NCBI RefSeq assembly: GCF_900078365.1
Contig: NZ_LT598653.1
Span: forward strand, 2,232,001 to 2,296,000
Direction of reading: 5' to 3'
From: an uncultured Sphingopyxis sp.
Lineage (GTDB): Bacteria; Pseudomonadota; Alphaproteobacteria; Sphingomonadales; Sphingomonadaceae
Length of the DNA: 64,000 nt
Shown: positions 41,254-49,721 of the stretch, in pieces
Numbering within the stretch: the stretch's first letter is position 1
Layout of the letters: each line of letters opens with the position of its first letter
Translations under genes and position numbers: made by a program
The notes under the pieces: model-generated
What the model was told of the DNA's origin: nothing
Database searches by the model: none
Seen by the model: the letters and a program-made list of their open reading frames with translations, nothing else

Positions 41254-42626
41254 GCGAGGGCGGGACCGGTTTGCGCACATTGCTGGTGGTCGAGGACGAC
41301 GCCGGGCTGCAGGCGCAGCTCAAATGGGCCTATGAGGATTATCGCGTGCTCGTCGCCGGCGACCATGATGCCGCGATCGAACTGCTGCGCGCCGAGGAGC
41401 CCGAGGTGGTGACGCTCGACCTCGGCCTGCCGCCCGATCCCGACGGGACGCGCGAGGGGTTCCGGACGCTCAAGGCGATCCTCGAGGCCAAGCCCGACAC
41501 CAAGGTCATCGTCGTGTCGGGGCATGGCGAGCGCGCGAGCGCGCTGACCGCGATCGCGAGCGGGGCGTGGGATTTCTATCAGAAGCCGATCGACATCGAC
41601 GAACTGGGGCTAATCGTCGCGCGCGCCTTTCACGTCCGCGAACTCGAAGTCGAAAATGCGCGGCTGGCGAGCCAGGGCGCGGGCGACAATCGCGTGCTCG
41701 GCGGGATGATCACCGGCGCGCCCGAAATGCAGAAGGTCGCGCGCACGATCGAGCGCGTCGCGAACCTCGACGTGTCGGTGATGCTGCTCGGCGCGAGCGG
41801 CACCGGCAAGGAATTGCTCGCGCGCGGGCTGCACGAGGCGAGCGGACGCCGCGACGGCGCCTTCGTCGCGATCAACTGCGCCGCGATCCCCGAGAATCTG
41901 CTCGAAAGCGAGCTGTTCGGGCATGAAAAAGGCGCCTTCACCGGCGCGGTGAAGACGACCGAGGGCAAGATCGAGCTCGCGCACGGCGGCACGCTCTTCC
42001 TCGATGAGGTCGGCGACATTCCGCTGCCCTTGCAGGTCAAGCTGCTGCGCTTCCTTCAGGAACGCACGATCGAACGGATCGGCGGCCGCAAGGCGATCCC
42101 GGTCGATACCCGCATCGTCTGCGCGACGCACCGCGATCTCGATGCGATGATCGCCGGGCAGAGCTTTCGCGACGATCTTTATTACCGGCTCGCCGAGATG
42201 GTGGTGAAAATCCCTTCGCTCGCCGAGCGGCCGGGCGACGCGGTGCTGCTCGCGCGCCATTTCCTCCACCAATATGCGCCCGAGATGAACCCCGGCGTAC
42301 GCGGTTTCGCGCCCGACGCTTTGCAGGCGATCGACGAGGCGCGCTGGCCGGGCAATGTCCGCGAGCTTGAAAACCGCATCAAGCGCGCCGTTATCATGGC
42401 CGACGGCAAGCTGGTGATGCGCGAGGACCTCGACATGGCGGGCGGCGGTGAAGCGGGCGAAGAGGCATGGCTCAACCTGCGCAGCGCGCGCGAGGCCGCC
42501 GACCGCGTCGCGATCCGCCGCGCGATGACGCAAAGCGAGGGCAATATTTCGCTCGCGGCGAAATTGCTCGGGATCAGCCGGCCGACGCTCTACGACCTGC
42601 TCAAACAATATCGGATGCAGGGCTGA
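41250..42626 (+). CDS. prsR: PEP-CTERM system sigma-54 response regulator PrsR
   Basis: NtrC-type activator of 458 aa. Receiver with Asp57 (VVTLDLGLP) as phosphoacceptor, AAA+ domain with Walker A GASGTGKE (181-188), intact sigma-54 contact loop GAFTGA (228-233) and Walker B LFLDEVGD (249-256), and a Fis-type HTH (SLAAKLLGISRPTLYDLL). All motifs are canonical, in contrast to the NtrC-like protein at 25307. PrsR is predicted to turn on exopolysaccharide and PEP-CTERM protein genes from -24/-12 promoters. ATGA overlap with prsK. Confidence 0.92.
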   Translation: MSEGGTGLRTLLVVEDDAGLQAQLKWAYEDYRVLVAGDHDAAIELLRAEEPEVVTLDLGLPPDPDGTREGFRTLKAILEAKPDTKVIVVSGHGERASALTAIASGAWDFYQKPIDIDELGLIVARAFHVRELEVENARLASQGAGDNRVLGGMITGAPEMQKVARTIERVANLDVSVMLLGASGTGKELLARGLHEASGRRDGAFVAINCAAIPENLLESELFGHEKGAFTGAVKTTEGKIELAHGGTLFLDEVGDIPLPLQVKLLRFLQERTIERIGGRKAIPVDTRIVCATHRDLDAMIAGQSFRDDLYYRLAEMVVKIPSLAERPGDAVLLARHFLHQYAPEMNPGVRGFAPDALQAIDEARWPGNVRELENRIKRAVIMADGKLVMREDLDMAGGGEAGEEAWLNLRSAREAADRVAIRRAMTQSEGNISLAAKLLGISRPTLYDLLKQYRMQG

Positions 42627-44474
42627 ATGACCTTGCGCCGCGTCTGGACCGGCGCGCCGCTCGTGGCGGCGCTGCTGCTCGCGGCGTGCGGCGGCGGCGG
42701 ACCGGACACGCCGCGCCAGGCCGATGAACAGCGCCGCGCGGCGTTGCAGGCGGCGATCGCCGACGATCCGGGCGACATCGCAAGTCGCGTCATGCTGGCG
42801 CGCGTCGCGATCCGGCTCGGCGACGGGGTCGGGGCCGAGGCGGCGGTGAAGGACGCGCTCGGCGCCGGCGCGAACGACGAGGCGCTGCGCCCGCTGCTCG
42901 CCCGCGCCTATGCGATGCAGGGCGAGAGCGCACGCGCGCTCGCGGCGCTCGACGCGGGGCCGGTCATCCCCGAGATGATGGGCGAGGCAGCGTGGGTCGC
43001 GGGCGACGTCCACCTTGCGAACGGCGACCTCGGCGCGGCGCGCGAGGCCTATGACCGGGCGGTGCATGAACTGCCGCGCAGCGCGGCCCTGTGGGTCGAT
43101 GTCGCGCGCTTTCGCGAGGCCAATGCCGACACGCTCGGCGCGCGCGACGCGGTCGATTATGCGATCGAGCTCGACAGGTCGAACAGCGCCGCGCTGGCGT
43201 TCAAGGCGAATCTCGTGCGCGGCCAGGAGGGACTGGAGGCCTCGCTCGGCTGGTATGCCGATGCGCTCGCCGCCGATCCCGACAATGCGAACGCGCTGAT
43301 CGATCAGGCCGCGACGCTCGGCGATCTCGGCCGCTATCGCGACATGCTGGCGGCGCTGCGCCATGCGGCGACGATCGTGCCGCGCGATCCGCGGCTTTTC
43401 TATCTCCAGGCGGTGCTCGCGGCGCGCGCGGACAATTATGCGCTCGCGCGCAGCCTGCTCCAGCGCACGCGCGGCGAACTCGACGAACAGCCGTCCTTCA
43501 TGCTGTTGAGCGCCATCGTCGAGCTGGAACTGGGCGGCGAGGCGGTCGCGGCGACGTGGGCGGACCGGCTGCTCGCCGATCAGCCGCATAATTTCACCGC
43601 GCGCCGCATCCTCGCCGCCGCCGAATGGGCCGATGGCGATGCGGGCGCCGCGCGCGAGGCGCTGCAGCCGCTCGTCCGCCGCCCCGACGCCGACAGCTGG
43701 TCGCTGATCCTCGCATCGCGCGCGGCCGCCGAACTGGGGCGGGGCATGGAATCGGCCGATTATCTGGGACGCGCGGCCGCGCTGAGTCCCGGCGAAGCCG
43801 TGCCCTTCGCGGTCGATGACGATTATGCGCTGGTGGCGATGGCGGCCGACGCCGCGCCGCTCGATCCGGCCAAGGCGATTCCGGCGATCGCCGCCGAGCT
43901 TGCGAGCGGCAACAGCGCGCGCGCGATCGCCCGCGCGGCGCGGCTGCGCGACGCGAACCGCGGCGTCGCCGACGCGCATATCCTGCTCGGCGACGCGGCG
44001 CTCGCGGGCGGGCGGTTCGCCCTCGCGGTCGAGGCGTTTCGCGCCGCGCGCGCGATCGACGCGGGCGAGCGCACGACGCTGCGCCTCGCCAACGCGCTCT
44101 ACCGCGCGGGCGACGTCGCCGGATCGGGCGCCGCTATTCTGGCGCTGCGCGACGGGCAGCCGTCGAGCATCGCCGCCGACCGGCTCGCCGGGCATCTCGC
44201 GATGGACCTCGAACATTGGGACCGGGCGATCGCGCATTTCGAGCGCGTGCGGCGGCGGATCGGCGACCGCGACGTCGTGACCTTGCGCGAACTGGCGCGC
44301 GCCTGGGCGGCGAAGGGCGACGATGCGCGCGCGCTGCTGCTGATCGACCGCGCCTATCGGTTGCAGCCGCTGAATGCGGGAATCATGGAATTTTACGCCG
44401 GGCTGCTCGACAAGCGCGGAAGACAGCAGGCCGCGGCGGATTTGCGCGACAAGGCGGCGCAGATCGGGCGATAG
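42627..44474 (+). CDS. prsT: TPR-repeat lipoprotein, PrsT-like
   Basis: Predicted lipoprotein of 615 aa: signal peptide with lipobox LAAC (Cys near residue 21), then tetratricopeptide-like helical repeats through the rest of the chain (for example GDLGAAREAYDRAVHELPRS and GEAVAATWADRLLADQPHN). Position directly after prsR (ATG abutting the TGA) and architecture match the XrtA/PEP-CTERM TPR protein PrsT, but it is shorter than the about 900-aa proteins of that name I know, so the identification is at the level of context. Probably helps assemble or export polysaccharide. Confidence 0.75.
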   Translation: MTLRRVWTGAPLVAALLLAACGGGGPDTPRQADEQRRAALQAAIADDPGDIASRVMLARVAIRLGDGVGAEAAVKDALGAGANDEALRPLLARAYAMQGESARALAALDAGPVIPEMMGEAAWVAGDVHLANGDLGAAREAYDRAVHELPRSAALWVDVARFREANADTLGARDAVDYAIELDRSNSAALAFKANLVRGQEGLEASLGWYADALAADPDNANALIDQAATLGDLGRYRDMLAALRHAATIVPRDPRLFYLQAVLAARADNYALARSLLQRTRGELDEQPSFMLLSAIVELELGGEAVAATWADRLLADQPHNFTARRILAAAEWADGDAGAAREALQPLVRRPDADSWSLILASRAAAELGRGMESADYLGRAAALSPGEAVPFAVDDDYALVAMAADAAPLDPAKAIPAIAAELASGNSARAIARAARLRDANRGVADAHILLGDAALAGGRFALAVEAFRAARAIDAGERTTLRLANALYRAGDVAGSGAAILALRDGQPSSIAADRLAGHLAMDLEHWDRAIAHFERVRRRIGDRDVVTLRELARAWAAKGDDARALLLIDRAYRLQPLNAGIMEFYAGLLDKRGRQQAAADLRDKAAQIGR

Positions 44475-44500
44475 ACGATATAACCGCTCCACCTGATTCC

Positions 44501-44557
44501 CGTCATCCCGGCGAAGGCCGGGATCTCGCCGATGAGATTTCGACCTTCCCCGGCCAA
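44501..44557. repeat. degenerate palindrome, CGTCATCCCGGCGAAGGCC family
   Basis: First arm intact, second arm decayed (GAGATTTCGACCTTCCCCGGCC). Lies in the 156-bp gap between prsT and trpG. Confidence 0.65.
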
Positions 44558-44630
44558 CGAAGCTGGGTTTGCGGCTTCACAAGCTTCTATCCCTTCCCCA
44601 ACCCCAGCAAAGCGGTTAGTGCGCCCTCCC

Positions 44631-45221
44631 ATGATCCTCGTCATCGACAATTATGACAGCTTCACCTTCAACCTCGTTCACTATCTGATCGAGCTCGGCG
44701 CCGACGTGCGCGTCGAACGCAACGACGCGCTCACCGCGGCAGAGGCCCTTGGCTCAGGCGCCGACGCGATCCTGATCTCGCCCGGCCCCTGCACGCCGAA
44801 CGAGGCGGGCATCAGCCTCGACCTCGTCGCCGCCTGCGCCGACGCGCGGCGTCCGTTGCTCGGCGTCTGCCTCGGCCATCAGGCGATCGGGCAGCATTTC
44901 GGCGGCACCGTCCAGCGCGGCCATCTGATGCACGGCAAGACCTCGCCCGTCTGCCACGACGGCAGCGGGCTTTACGCGGGCCTGCCCTCGCCCTTTCAGG
45001 CGACGCGCTACCACAGCCTCGAGGTCGTCGACATTCCCGCCGATCTCGTCATCAACGCGACGAGCGACGACGGCGCGGTCATGGGTTTCCGCCACGCCGA
45101 TCTGCCGATCCACGGCGTCCAGTTCCATCCCGAGAGCATCGCGACCGAGCACGGCCACGCGATGCTCGCCAATTTCCTGAAGATCGCGGGGCTGCCGGCG
45201 GGCGAGCGCAAGGCGGCATGA
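44631..45221 (+). CDS. trpG: anthranilate/aminodeoxychorismate synthase glutaminase subunit
   Basis: Class I glutamine amidotransferase of 196 aa supplying ammonia to chorismate-using synthases for tryptophan (and possibly folate). Starts MILVIDNYDSFTFNLVHYL; nucleophile Cys80 in LLGVCLGHQAIGQ, and the His-Glu pair in GVQFHPESI. trpD overlaps by 4 bases, and trpC follows; trpE is not in the window. The ribosome binding site is weak. Confidence 0.93.
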   Translation: MILVIDNYDSFTFNLVHYLIELGADVRVERNDALTAAEALGSGADAILISPGPCTPNEAGISLDLVAACADARRPLLGVCLGHQAIGQHFGGTVQRGHLMHGKTSPVCHDGSGLYAGLPSPFQATRYHSLEVVDIPADLVINATSDDGAVMGFRHADLPIHGVQFHPESIATEHGHAMLANFLKIAGLPAGERKAA

Positions 45222-46216
45222 GCCGCTTCGGTCCCTTCCCCGACCCCTCGGCGCTGCTCGATCACGACGAGGCGGCCGATGCATTCGCGACGATGCTCGA
45301 CGGCGGCGCGAGCGACGAGCAGGTCACCCAATTTCTGATCGCGCTGTCCGACCGCGGCGAAACGATGGTCGAAATCGCCGCCGCGGCCGAAGCGATGCGC
45401 GACCGGCTGATCCCCATAAACGCCCCCGCGGGCGCGATCGACGTCTGCGGCACCGGCGGCGACGGCCATCATACGCTCAACGTCTCGACCGCGGTGTCGA
45501 TCGTCGTCGCGGCGTGTGAGGTTCCGGTTGCAAAGCACGGAAACCGCGCTGCTTCTTCGAAATCGGGCGCCGCCGATACGCTGGAGGCGCTCGGCCTCGA
45601 CATGGAGCGCGCCGACCGCATGGCCGAGGAGCAGCTCGCCGACCTCGGCATCTGCTTCCTCTTCGCGGGCACGCGCCATCCGGCGATGAAGCGCATCATG
45701 CCGATCCGCAAGGCGATCGGGCGGCGGACGATTTTCAACCTGATGGGCCCGCTCGCCAATCCGGCGCGCGTCACGCGCCAGCTCGTCGGCATCGCCCGCC
45801 CCGCCTATGTCCCCGTCTATGCCGAGGCGCTCCACCGGCTCGGCACCGACCATTCGCGCGTCATCTCGGGCGACGAGGGGCTCGACGAACTGTCGCTCGC
45901 GGGCGGCAACGAGGTCGCAGTGGTGACACCCGAGGGCGTAAGGATGCAGCGCAGCATTGCCGCCGACGCGGGCTTGCCGACGCGCTCGCTCGCCGAAATC
46001 CGCGGCGGCGACGCCGAATATAACGCCAGGGCGCTCCGCGGCTTGCTGCAGGGCGAGCCCGGCGCCTATCGCGACGCGGTGCTCTACAACGCCGCCGAGG
46101 CGCTCGTCGTCGCGGGCGCCGCCGCGACCTTGCTCGAAGGCGTCGAGGAAGCCGCCGAGGCGATCGACAAGGGCCTCGCCAACGCGCTGCTCAATTGCTG
46201 GATCGCCTATAAATGA
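45218..46216 (+). CDS. trpD: anthranilate phosphoribosyltransferase
   Basis: Transfers phosphoribose to anthranilate, second step of tryptophan synthesis. The 332-aa protein has the PRPP-binding CGTGGDG (about residues 75-81), KHGNRAASSKSGAADTLEALG, and RTIFNLMGPLANPA. N-terminal helical segment and usual length. Overlaps both trpG and trpC by 4 bases (ATGA). Confidence 0.97.
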   Translation: MSRFGPFPDPSALLDHDEAADAFATMLDGGASDEQVTQFLIALSDRGETMVEIAAAAEAMRDRLIPINAPAGAIDVCGTGGDGHHTLNVSTAVSIVVAACEVPVAKHGNRAASSKSGAADTLEALGLDMERADRMAEEQLADLGICFLFAGTRHPAMKRIMPIRKAIGRRTIFNLMGPLANPARVTRQLVGIARPAYVPVYAEALHRLGTDHSRVISGDEGLDELSLAGGNEVAVVTPEGVRMQRSIAADAGLPTRSLAEIRGGDAEYNARALRGLLQGEPGAYRDAVLYNAAEALVVAGAAATLLEGVEEAAEAIDKGLANALLNCWIAYK

Positions 46217-46998
46217 ACAAGCTAACCCAGATACTTGCGACCAAGGCCGAAGAAGTCGCCGAGCGCCGTGCGCTACGCTCCGTCTCCGATCTCGATGCGA
46301 TCGACGCCGGCGCGGTTCGCGGTTTCACGAAGGCGCTTCAGGCGAAGATCGACGCCGGCGGCTTCGGGCTGATCGCCGAAATCAAGAAAGCATCGCCGTC
46401 CAAGGGATTGATAAGGGAGGATTTCAACCCTCCGGACCACGCCCGCGCCTATGCGGTGCACGGAGCGGCCTGCCTGTCGGTGCTGACCGACGCGTCATAT
46501 TTTCAGGGGCATGAGGATTATCTCGTCGCCGCGCGCGCCGCCTGCCCCCTCCCCGTGCTCCGCAAGGATTTCATGGTCGACCCGTGGCAGGTCGCCGAAG
46601 CCCGCGCGATCGGCGCCGACGCGATCCTGATCATCGTCGCCGCGCTCGACGACGGCCCGATGCGCGAGATCGAGGCCGCGGCGCTCGAACGCGGCATGGA
46701 CGTGCTGGTCGAGGTTCACGACGAAGCCGAACTCGACCGCGCGCTCTCGCGGCTCGAATCGCGCCTGATCGGCGTCAACAACCGCGACCTCAGAAGCTTC
46801 GAAACCGACCTCGCCGTCACCGAACGCCTCGCGAAGCTTGTCCCGCCGGGCACTTTGCTCGTCGGCGAAAGCGGCATCGCGAGCCACGCCGACTGTCAAA
46901 GACTGGCGGAAAGCGGCGTCAAAGCCTTCCTCGTCGGCGAAAGCCTGATGCGCCAGAACGACGTCACGGCGGCAACCAGGGCGCTGCTGGAAGGCTGA
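46213..46998 (+). CDS. trpC: indole-3-glycerol-phosphate synthase
   Basis: Closes the indole ring from carboxyphenylamino-deoxyribulose phosphate. TIM barrel of 261 aa with the family blocks IAEIKKASPSKGLI (about 55-68), SVLTDASYFQGHEDYL, PVLRKDFMVDPWQV, EVHDEAELDRAL, GVNNRDLRSF and VGESGIASH. It is a single-function protein, not fused to TrpF as in enterics. Ends the trpGDC operon. Confidence 0.97.
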   Translation: MNKLTQILATKAEEVAERRALRSVSDLDAIDAGAVRGFTKALQAKIDAGGFGLIAEIKKASPSKGLIREDFNPPDHARAYAVHGAACLSVLTDASYFQGHEDYLVAARAACPLPVLRKDFMVDPWQVAEARAIGADAILIIVAALDDGPMREIEAAALERGMDVLVEVHDEAELDRALSRLESRLIGVNNRDLRSFETDLAVTERLAKLVPPGTLLVGESGIASHADCQRLAESGVKAFLVGESLMRQNDVTAATRALLEG

Positions 46999-47043
46999 CG
47001 GGCGATTTCCGCTTTGGGGTGGGGAGTTGCCGTTCTCTACCTT

Positions 47044-47121
47044 CGTCATTCCCGCGAAAGCGGGAACCCAGTGCGGGATCAGCCTACGCACGCTCTGGGT
47101 CCCCGCTTTCGCGGGGATGAC
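47044..47121. repeat. bipartite palindrome, CGTCATTCCCGCGAAAGCGGG family
   Basis: First of two different palindromes in the 314-bp non-coding gap between trpC and moaC. Confidence 0.88.
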
Positions 47122-47157
47122 AATGTAAGAGGCCGCAATCGGTCGGTCTCAGACATT

Positions 47158-47234
47158 CGTCATCCCGGACCTGATCCGGGATCCATTCTTCCGACGCCCG
47201 TGCGAATGGACCCCGGATCAAGTCCGGGGTGACG
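47158..47234. repeat. bipartite palindrome, CGTCATCCCGGACTTGATCC family
   Basis: Second palindrome of the trpC-moaC gap. The remaining sequence up to 47312 shows no gene; it presumably contains the moaC promoter, which I could not place. Confidence 0.88.
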
Positions 47235-47312
47235 ATAATCGTTAAAGCAACTACCAGCCCGCCCCCCATCCCCCTTGCCTTTCGCCCGCCGCCTTGCTTC
47301 CGTCCTCCGGCA

Positions 47313-47786
47313 ATGACACCCAAACCGACTCATCTCGACGCGACCGGCACCGCGCACATGGTCGACGTCGGCGCCAAGCCCGCGACGCAGCGCCGCGCCG
47401 TCGCGGGCGGCCGCATCGCCATGTCACCCGAGGCCCTCGAAGCGATCCGCAACGGCAACGCTCCCAAGGGCGACGTGCTCTCGACCGCGCGCATCGCCGG
47501 GATCATGGCGGCGAAGCGCACCGCCGACCTCATCCCGCTCTGCCACGCGCTCGCGCTGACCAAGATCGGCGTCGATTTCGCGTGGGAAGACAAGGGTATC
47601 GCGGTTACTGCCGTCGCGCAGACGACGGGGCCGACGGGGGTCGAGATGGAGGCGCTCACCGCCGCGTCGGTCGCGCTCCTCACCCTTTACGACATGGCGA
47701 AGGCGCTCGACCGCGCGATGGTGCTCGGCGACATCCGCCTCCTCGAAAAAAGCGGCGGCCGCTCGGGCGACTGGCGCGCCGAATGA
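47313..47786 (+). CDS. moaC: cyclic pyranopterin monophosphate synthase
   Basis: Second step of molybdopterin synthesis, forming cyclic pyranopterin monophosphate. The 157-aa protein has HMVDVGAKPATQRRAVAGG near the start, AGIMAAKRTADLIPLCHAL and the catalytic TGPTGVEMEALTAASVALLTLYDM. ATG at 47313 fits the family; an ATG at 47229 would translate the palindrome end. Overlaps moeA by 4 bases. Confidence 0.97.
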   Translation: MTPKPTHLDATGTAHMVDVGAKPATQRRAVAGGRIAMSPEALEAIRNGNAPKGDVLSTARIAGIMAAKRTADLIPLCHALALTKIGVDFAWEDKGIAVTAVAQTTGPTGVEMEALTAASVALLTLYDMAKALDRAMVLGDIRLLEKSGGRSGDWRAE

Positions 47787-48973
47787 GCGGCCTGCTCGCC
47801 GTCGAGGAGGCGCAGGCGCGGCTCCTCGCGCTACGCGAACCGCTCGGCAGCGAGAATATCGCCTTTTCCGAATCGCCTGGACGCCATCTTTCGGACAATG
47901 TCGTCGCGCTGCGCGACCAGCCCGAAGCACCGCTTTCCGCCATGGACGGCTATGCGATCCGCTTCGACGACCTGCCCGGCCCGTGGACCGTTATCGGCGA
48001 AAGCGCCGCGGGCGCCGCGCCCGGCCGCAGCGTGGGCCCCGGCGAAGCGATGCGTATCTTCGCCGGCGCGCTGCTCCCCCCCGGTGCCGACACGGTCATC
48101 GTGCAGGAGGATGTCGCGCGCGATGGCGACGCGCTGACGCTGACGCGCGACGGCCCCGGCGCGCGCGGACGCCATGTCCGGCCCCGCGCGGCCGATTTCG
48201 CCGCCGGCGATTGCCTGCTGCCCGCGGGCACGCGCCTGACCCCCGGCGCCATCGCGGCGGCGGCGATGAGCGGCGCGGGCCAGCTCGCCGTCGGCCGCCG
48301 CCCGCGCGTCGCGATCGTCACGACCGGCGACGAACTCGTCCCGCCCGGACGCCCGCTCGCGCCCGGCCGCATCCCCGACAGCAACGGCGTCATGCTCGCC
48401 GCGATGCTCGCCGGAGAAGCCGCCGCGCCCGTCCTGCCCCTTCATGCCCCCGACGACCGCGCGAAGCTCGCGAACATTCTCAAGGAGTTGGCACGACGTC
48501 ACGACGTCATCGTCACCGTCGGCGGCGCGTCGGTCGGCGATCACGACCATGTCCGCGGCGCGCTCGACGACGCTGGCGGGCGGCTCGATTTCTGGAAGAT
48601 CGCGATGAAGCCCGGAAAGCCGCTGATCGCCGGAACGCTCGGCGACGCGGTGCTGCTCGGCCTGCCCGGCAATCCCTCCTCGGCCTTCGTCACCGCGACC
48701 TTGTTCCTGCTGCCGCTCGTCCGCCACCTCGCCGGGGCGGCCGATCCGCTGCCCGCGGTGCATCGCGCACCGCTCGCCGCGCCGCTCGGCGAGGGCGGGA
48801 CACGCCGCGACTATCTGCGCGCGCGACTCGAAAGCGGCCGGCTGATCCCCATGATCGGGCAGGAAAGCGGCCGCACGCTGCCGCTCGCCTCGGCCAATGC
48901 GCTGCTGATCCGCGACATCGGCGCCCGCGCGCGCGCGGCCGGCGCGGCAGCGGACTATATCGTCATCGCTTGA
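47783..48973 (+). CDS. moeA: molybdopterin molybdenumtransferase
   Basis: Inserts molybdate into adenylylated molybdopterin. The 396-aa protein has SAMDGYAIR (about residues 52-60), IFAGALLPPGADTVI, VAIVTTGDELV...GRIPDSNG, TVGGASVGDHD, KIAMKPGKPLI and LLGLPGNPSSAFVT, the full MoeA set including the central MoCF_biosynth domain. Its stop codon lies within the -35 element of the lexA promoter. Confidence 0.97.
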   Translation: MSGLLAVEEAQARLLALREPLGSENIAFSESPGRHLSDNVVALRDQPEAPLSAMDGYAIRFDDLPGPWTVIGESAAGAAPGRSVGPGEAMRIFAGALLPPGADTVIVQEDVARDGDALTLTRDGPGARGRHVRPRAADFAAGDCLLPAGTRLTPGAIAAAAMSGAGQLAVGRRPRVAIVTTGDELVPPGRPLAPGRIPDSNGVMLAAMLAGEAAAPVLPLHAPDDRAKLANILKELARRHDVIVTVGGASVGDHDHVRGALDDAGGRLDFWKIAMKPGKPLIAGTLGDAVLLGLPGNPSSAFVTATLFLLPLVRHLAGAADPLPAVHRAPLAAPLGEGGTRRDYLRARLESGRLIPMIGQESGRTLPLASANALLIRDIGARARAAGAAADYIVIA

Positions 48974-49001
48974 CAAGTTCCGATTTGTTCCACTATCGTT
49001 C
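48970..49001 (+). promoter_or_regulatory. lexA promoter with SOS box GTTC-N7-GTTC
   Basis: TTGACA at 48970-48975 and an SOS box GTTC (48987-48990), CACTATC, GTTC (48998-49001), the alphaproteobacterial LexA operator, overlapping the likely -10 (TATCGT, 48994-48999). A further GTTC at 48978 is out of phase. Ends 36 bp before the lexA start, so lexA is expected to repress itself. Confidence 0.8.
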
Positions 49002-49037
49002 TCCCTATGTCCGATATGGCATCATGGAGAACGACCG

Positions 49038-49721
49038 ATGTTGACCGCGAAGCAGCATGAACTGCTCCACTTCATCCAGCAGCGCCTCGACGCGAGCGGC
49101 ATTTCGCCCTCGTTCGAGGAGATGAAGGAGGCGCTCGGCCTCAAGTCGAAATCGGGCATCCACCGGCTGATAAGTGCCTTGGAAGAAAGGGGTTTTCTCC
49201 GCCGCCTACCCAACCGCGCCCGCGCGCTCGAGGTGCTCAAGGTGCCCGAAGCGGCGAAGCCCGCCGTGCGCAACGATCGCGACAATATCGTCCCGCTGCG
49301 CAAGAGCCCGCCCGCGATGCGGCCGATCGCGGCGAACGACATCGTCGAAGTGCCGCTGCACGGCAAGATCGCCGCGGGCGTGCCGATCGAGGCGTTCGAA
49401 GATCACAACAATCTCGCCGTCCCCGCCGCGCTGCTCGGCTCGGGCGAACATTATGCGCTCGAAGTGTCGGGCGATTCGATGGTCGAGGCGGGCATCTTCG
49501 ACGGCGACTATGCGCTGATCCAGAAGGCGAGCACCGCGCGCGAGGGCGACATCGTCGTCGCGCTCGTCGACGGACAGGATGCGACGCTCAAATATTTCCG
49601 CCGCGAAGGCCAGATGATCCGGCTCGATCCCGCCAACAGCGCCTATGAACCGCAACGCTACCCCGCCGAGCGCGTCATCGTGCAAGGGCGGCTGTCGGGA
49701 CTGCTTCGTCGTTACCACTAA
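49038..49721 (+). CDS. lexA: SOS repressor LexA
   Basis: Represses DNA-damage genes and cleaves itself when RecA filaments form. The 227-aa protein has the N-terminal winged HTH (LTAKQHELLHFIQQRL, then SFEEMKEALGLKSKSGIHRL), the Ala113-Gly114 cleavage bond in KIAAGVPIEA, Ser147 in VSGDSMVEAG and Lys185 in DATLKYF as the catalytic dyad. The linker is longer than in E. coli LexA, as in other alphaproteobacteria. The 3' 47 bases overlap the convergent comEC gene. Confidence 0.97.
   Translation: MLTAKQHELLHFIQQRLDASGISPSFEEMKEALGLKSKSGIHRLISALEERGFLRRLPNRARALEVLKVPEAAKPAVRNDRDNIVPLRKSPPAMRPIAANDIVEVPLHGKIAAGVPIEAFEDHNNLAVPAALLGSGEHYALEVSGDSMVEAGIFDGDYALIQKASTAREGDIVVALVDGQDATLKYFRREGQMIRLDPANSAYEPQRYPAERVIVQGRLSGLLRRYH

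Noticed and set aside
41610..44492. A 960-codon minus-strand frame opposite prsR and prsT
   Set aside because: Arg/Ala-rich antisense shadow; prsR and prsT have clear domains, signal peptide and operon spacing.
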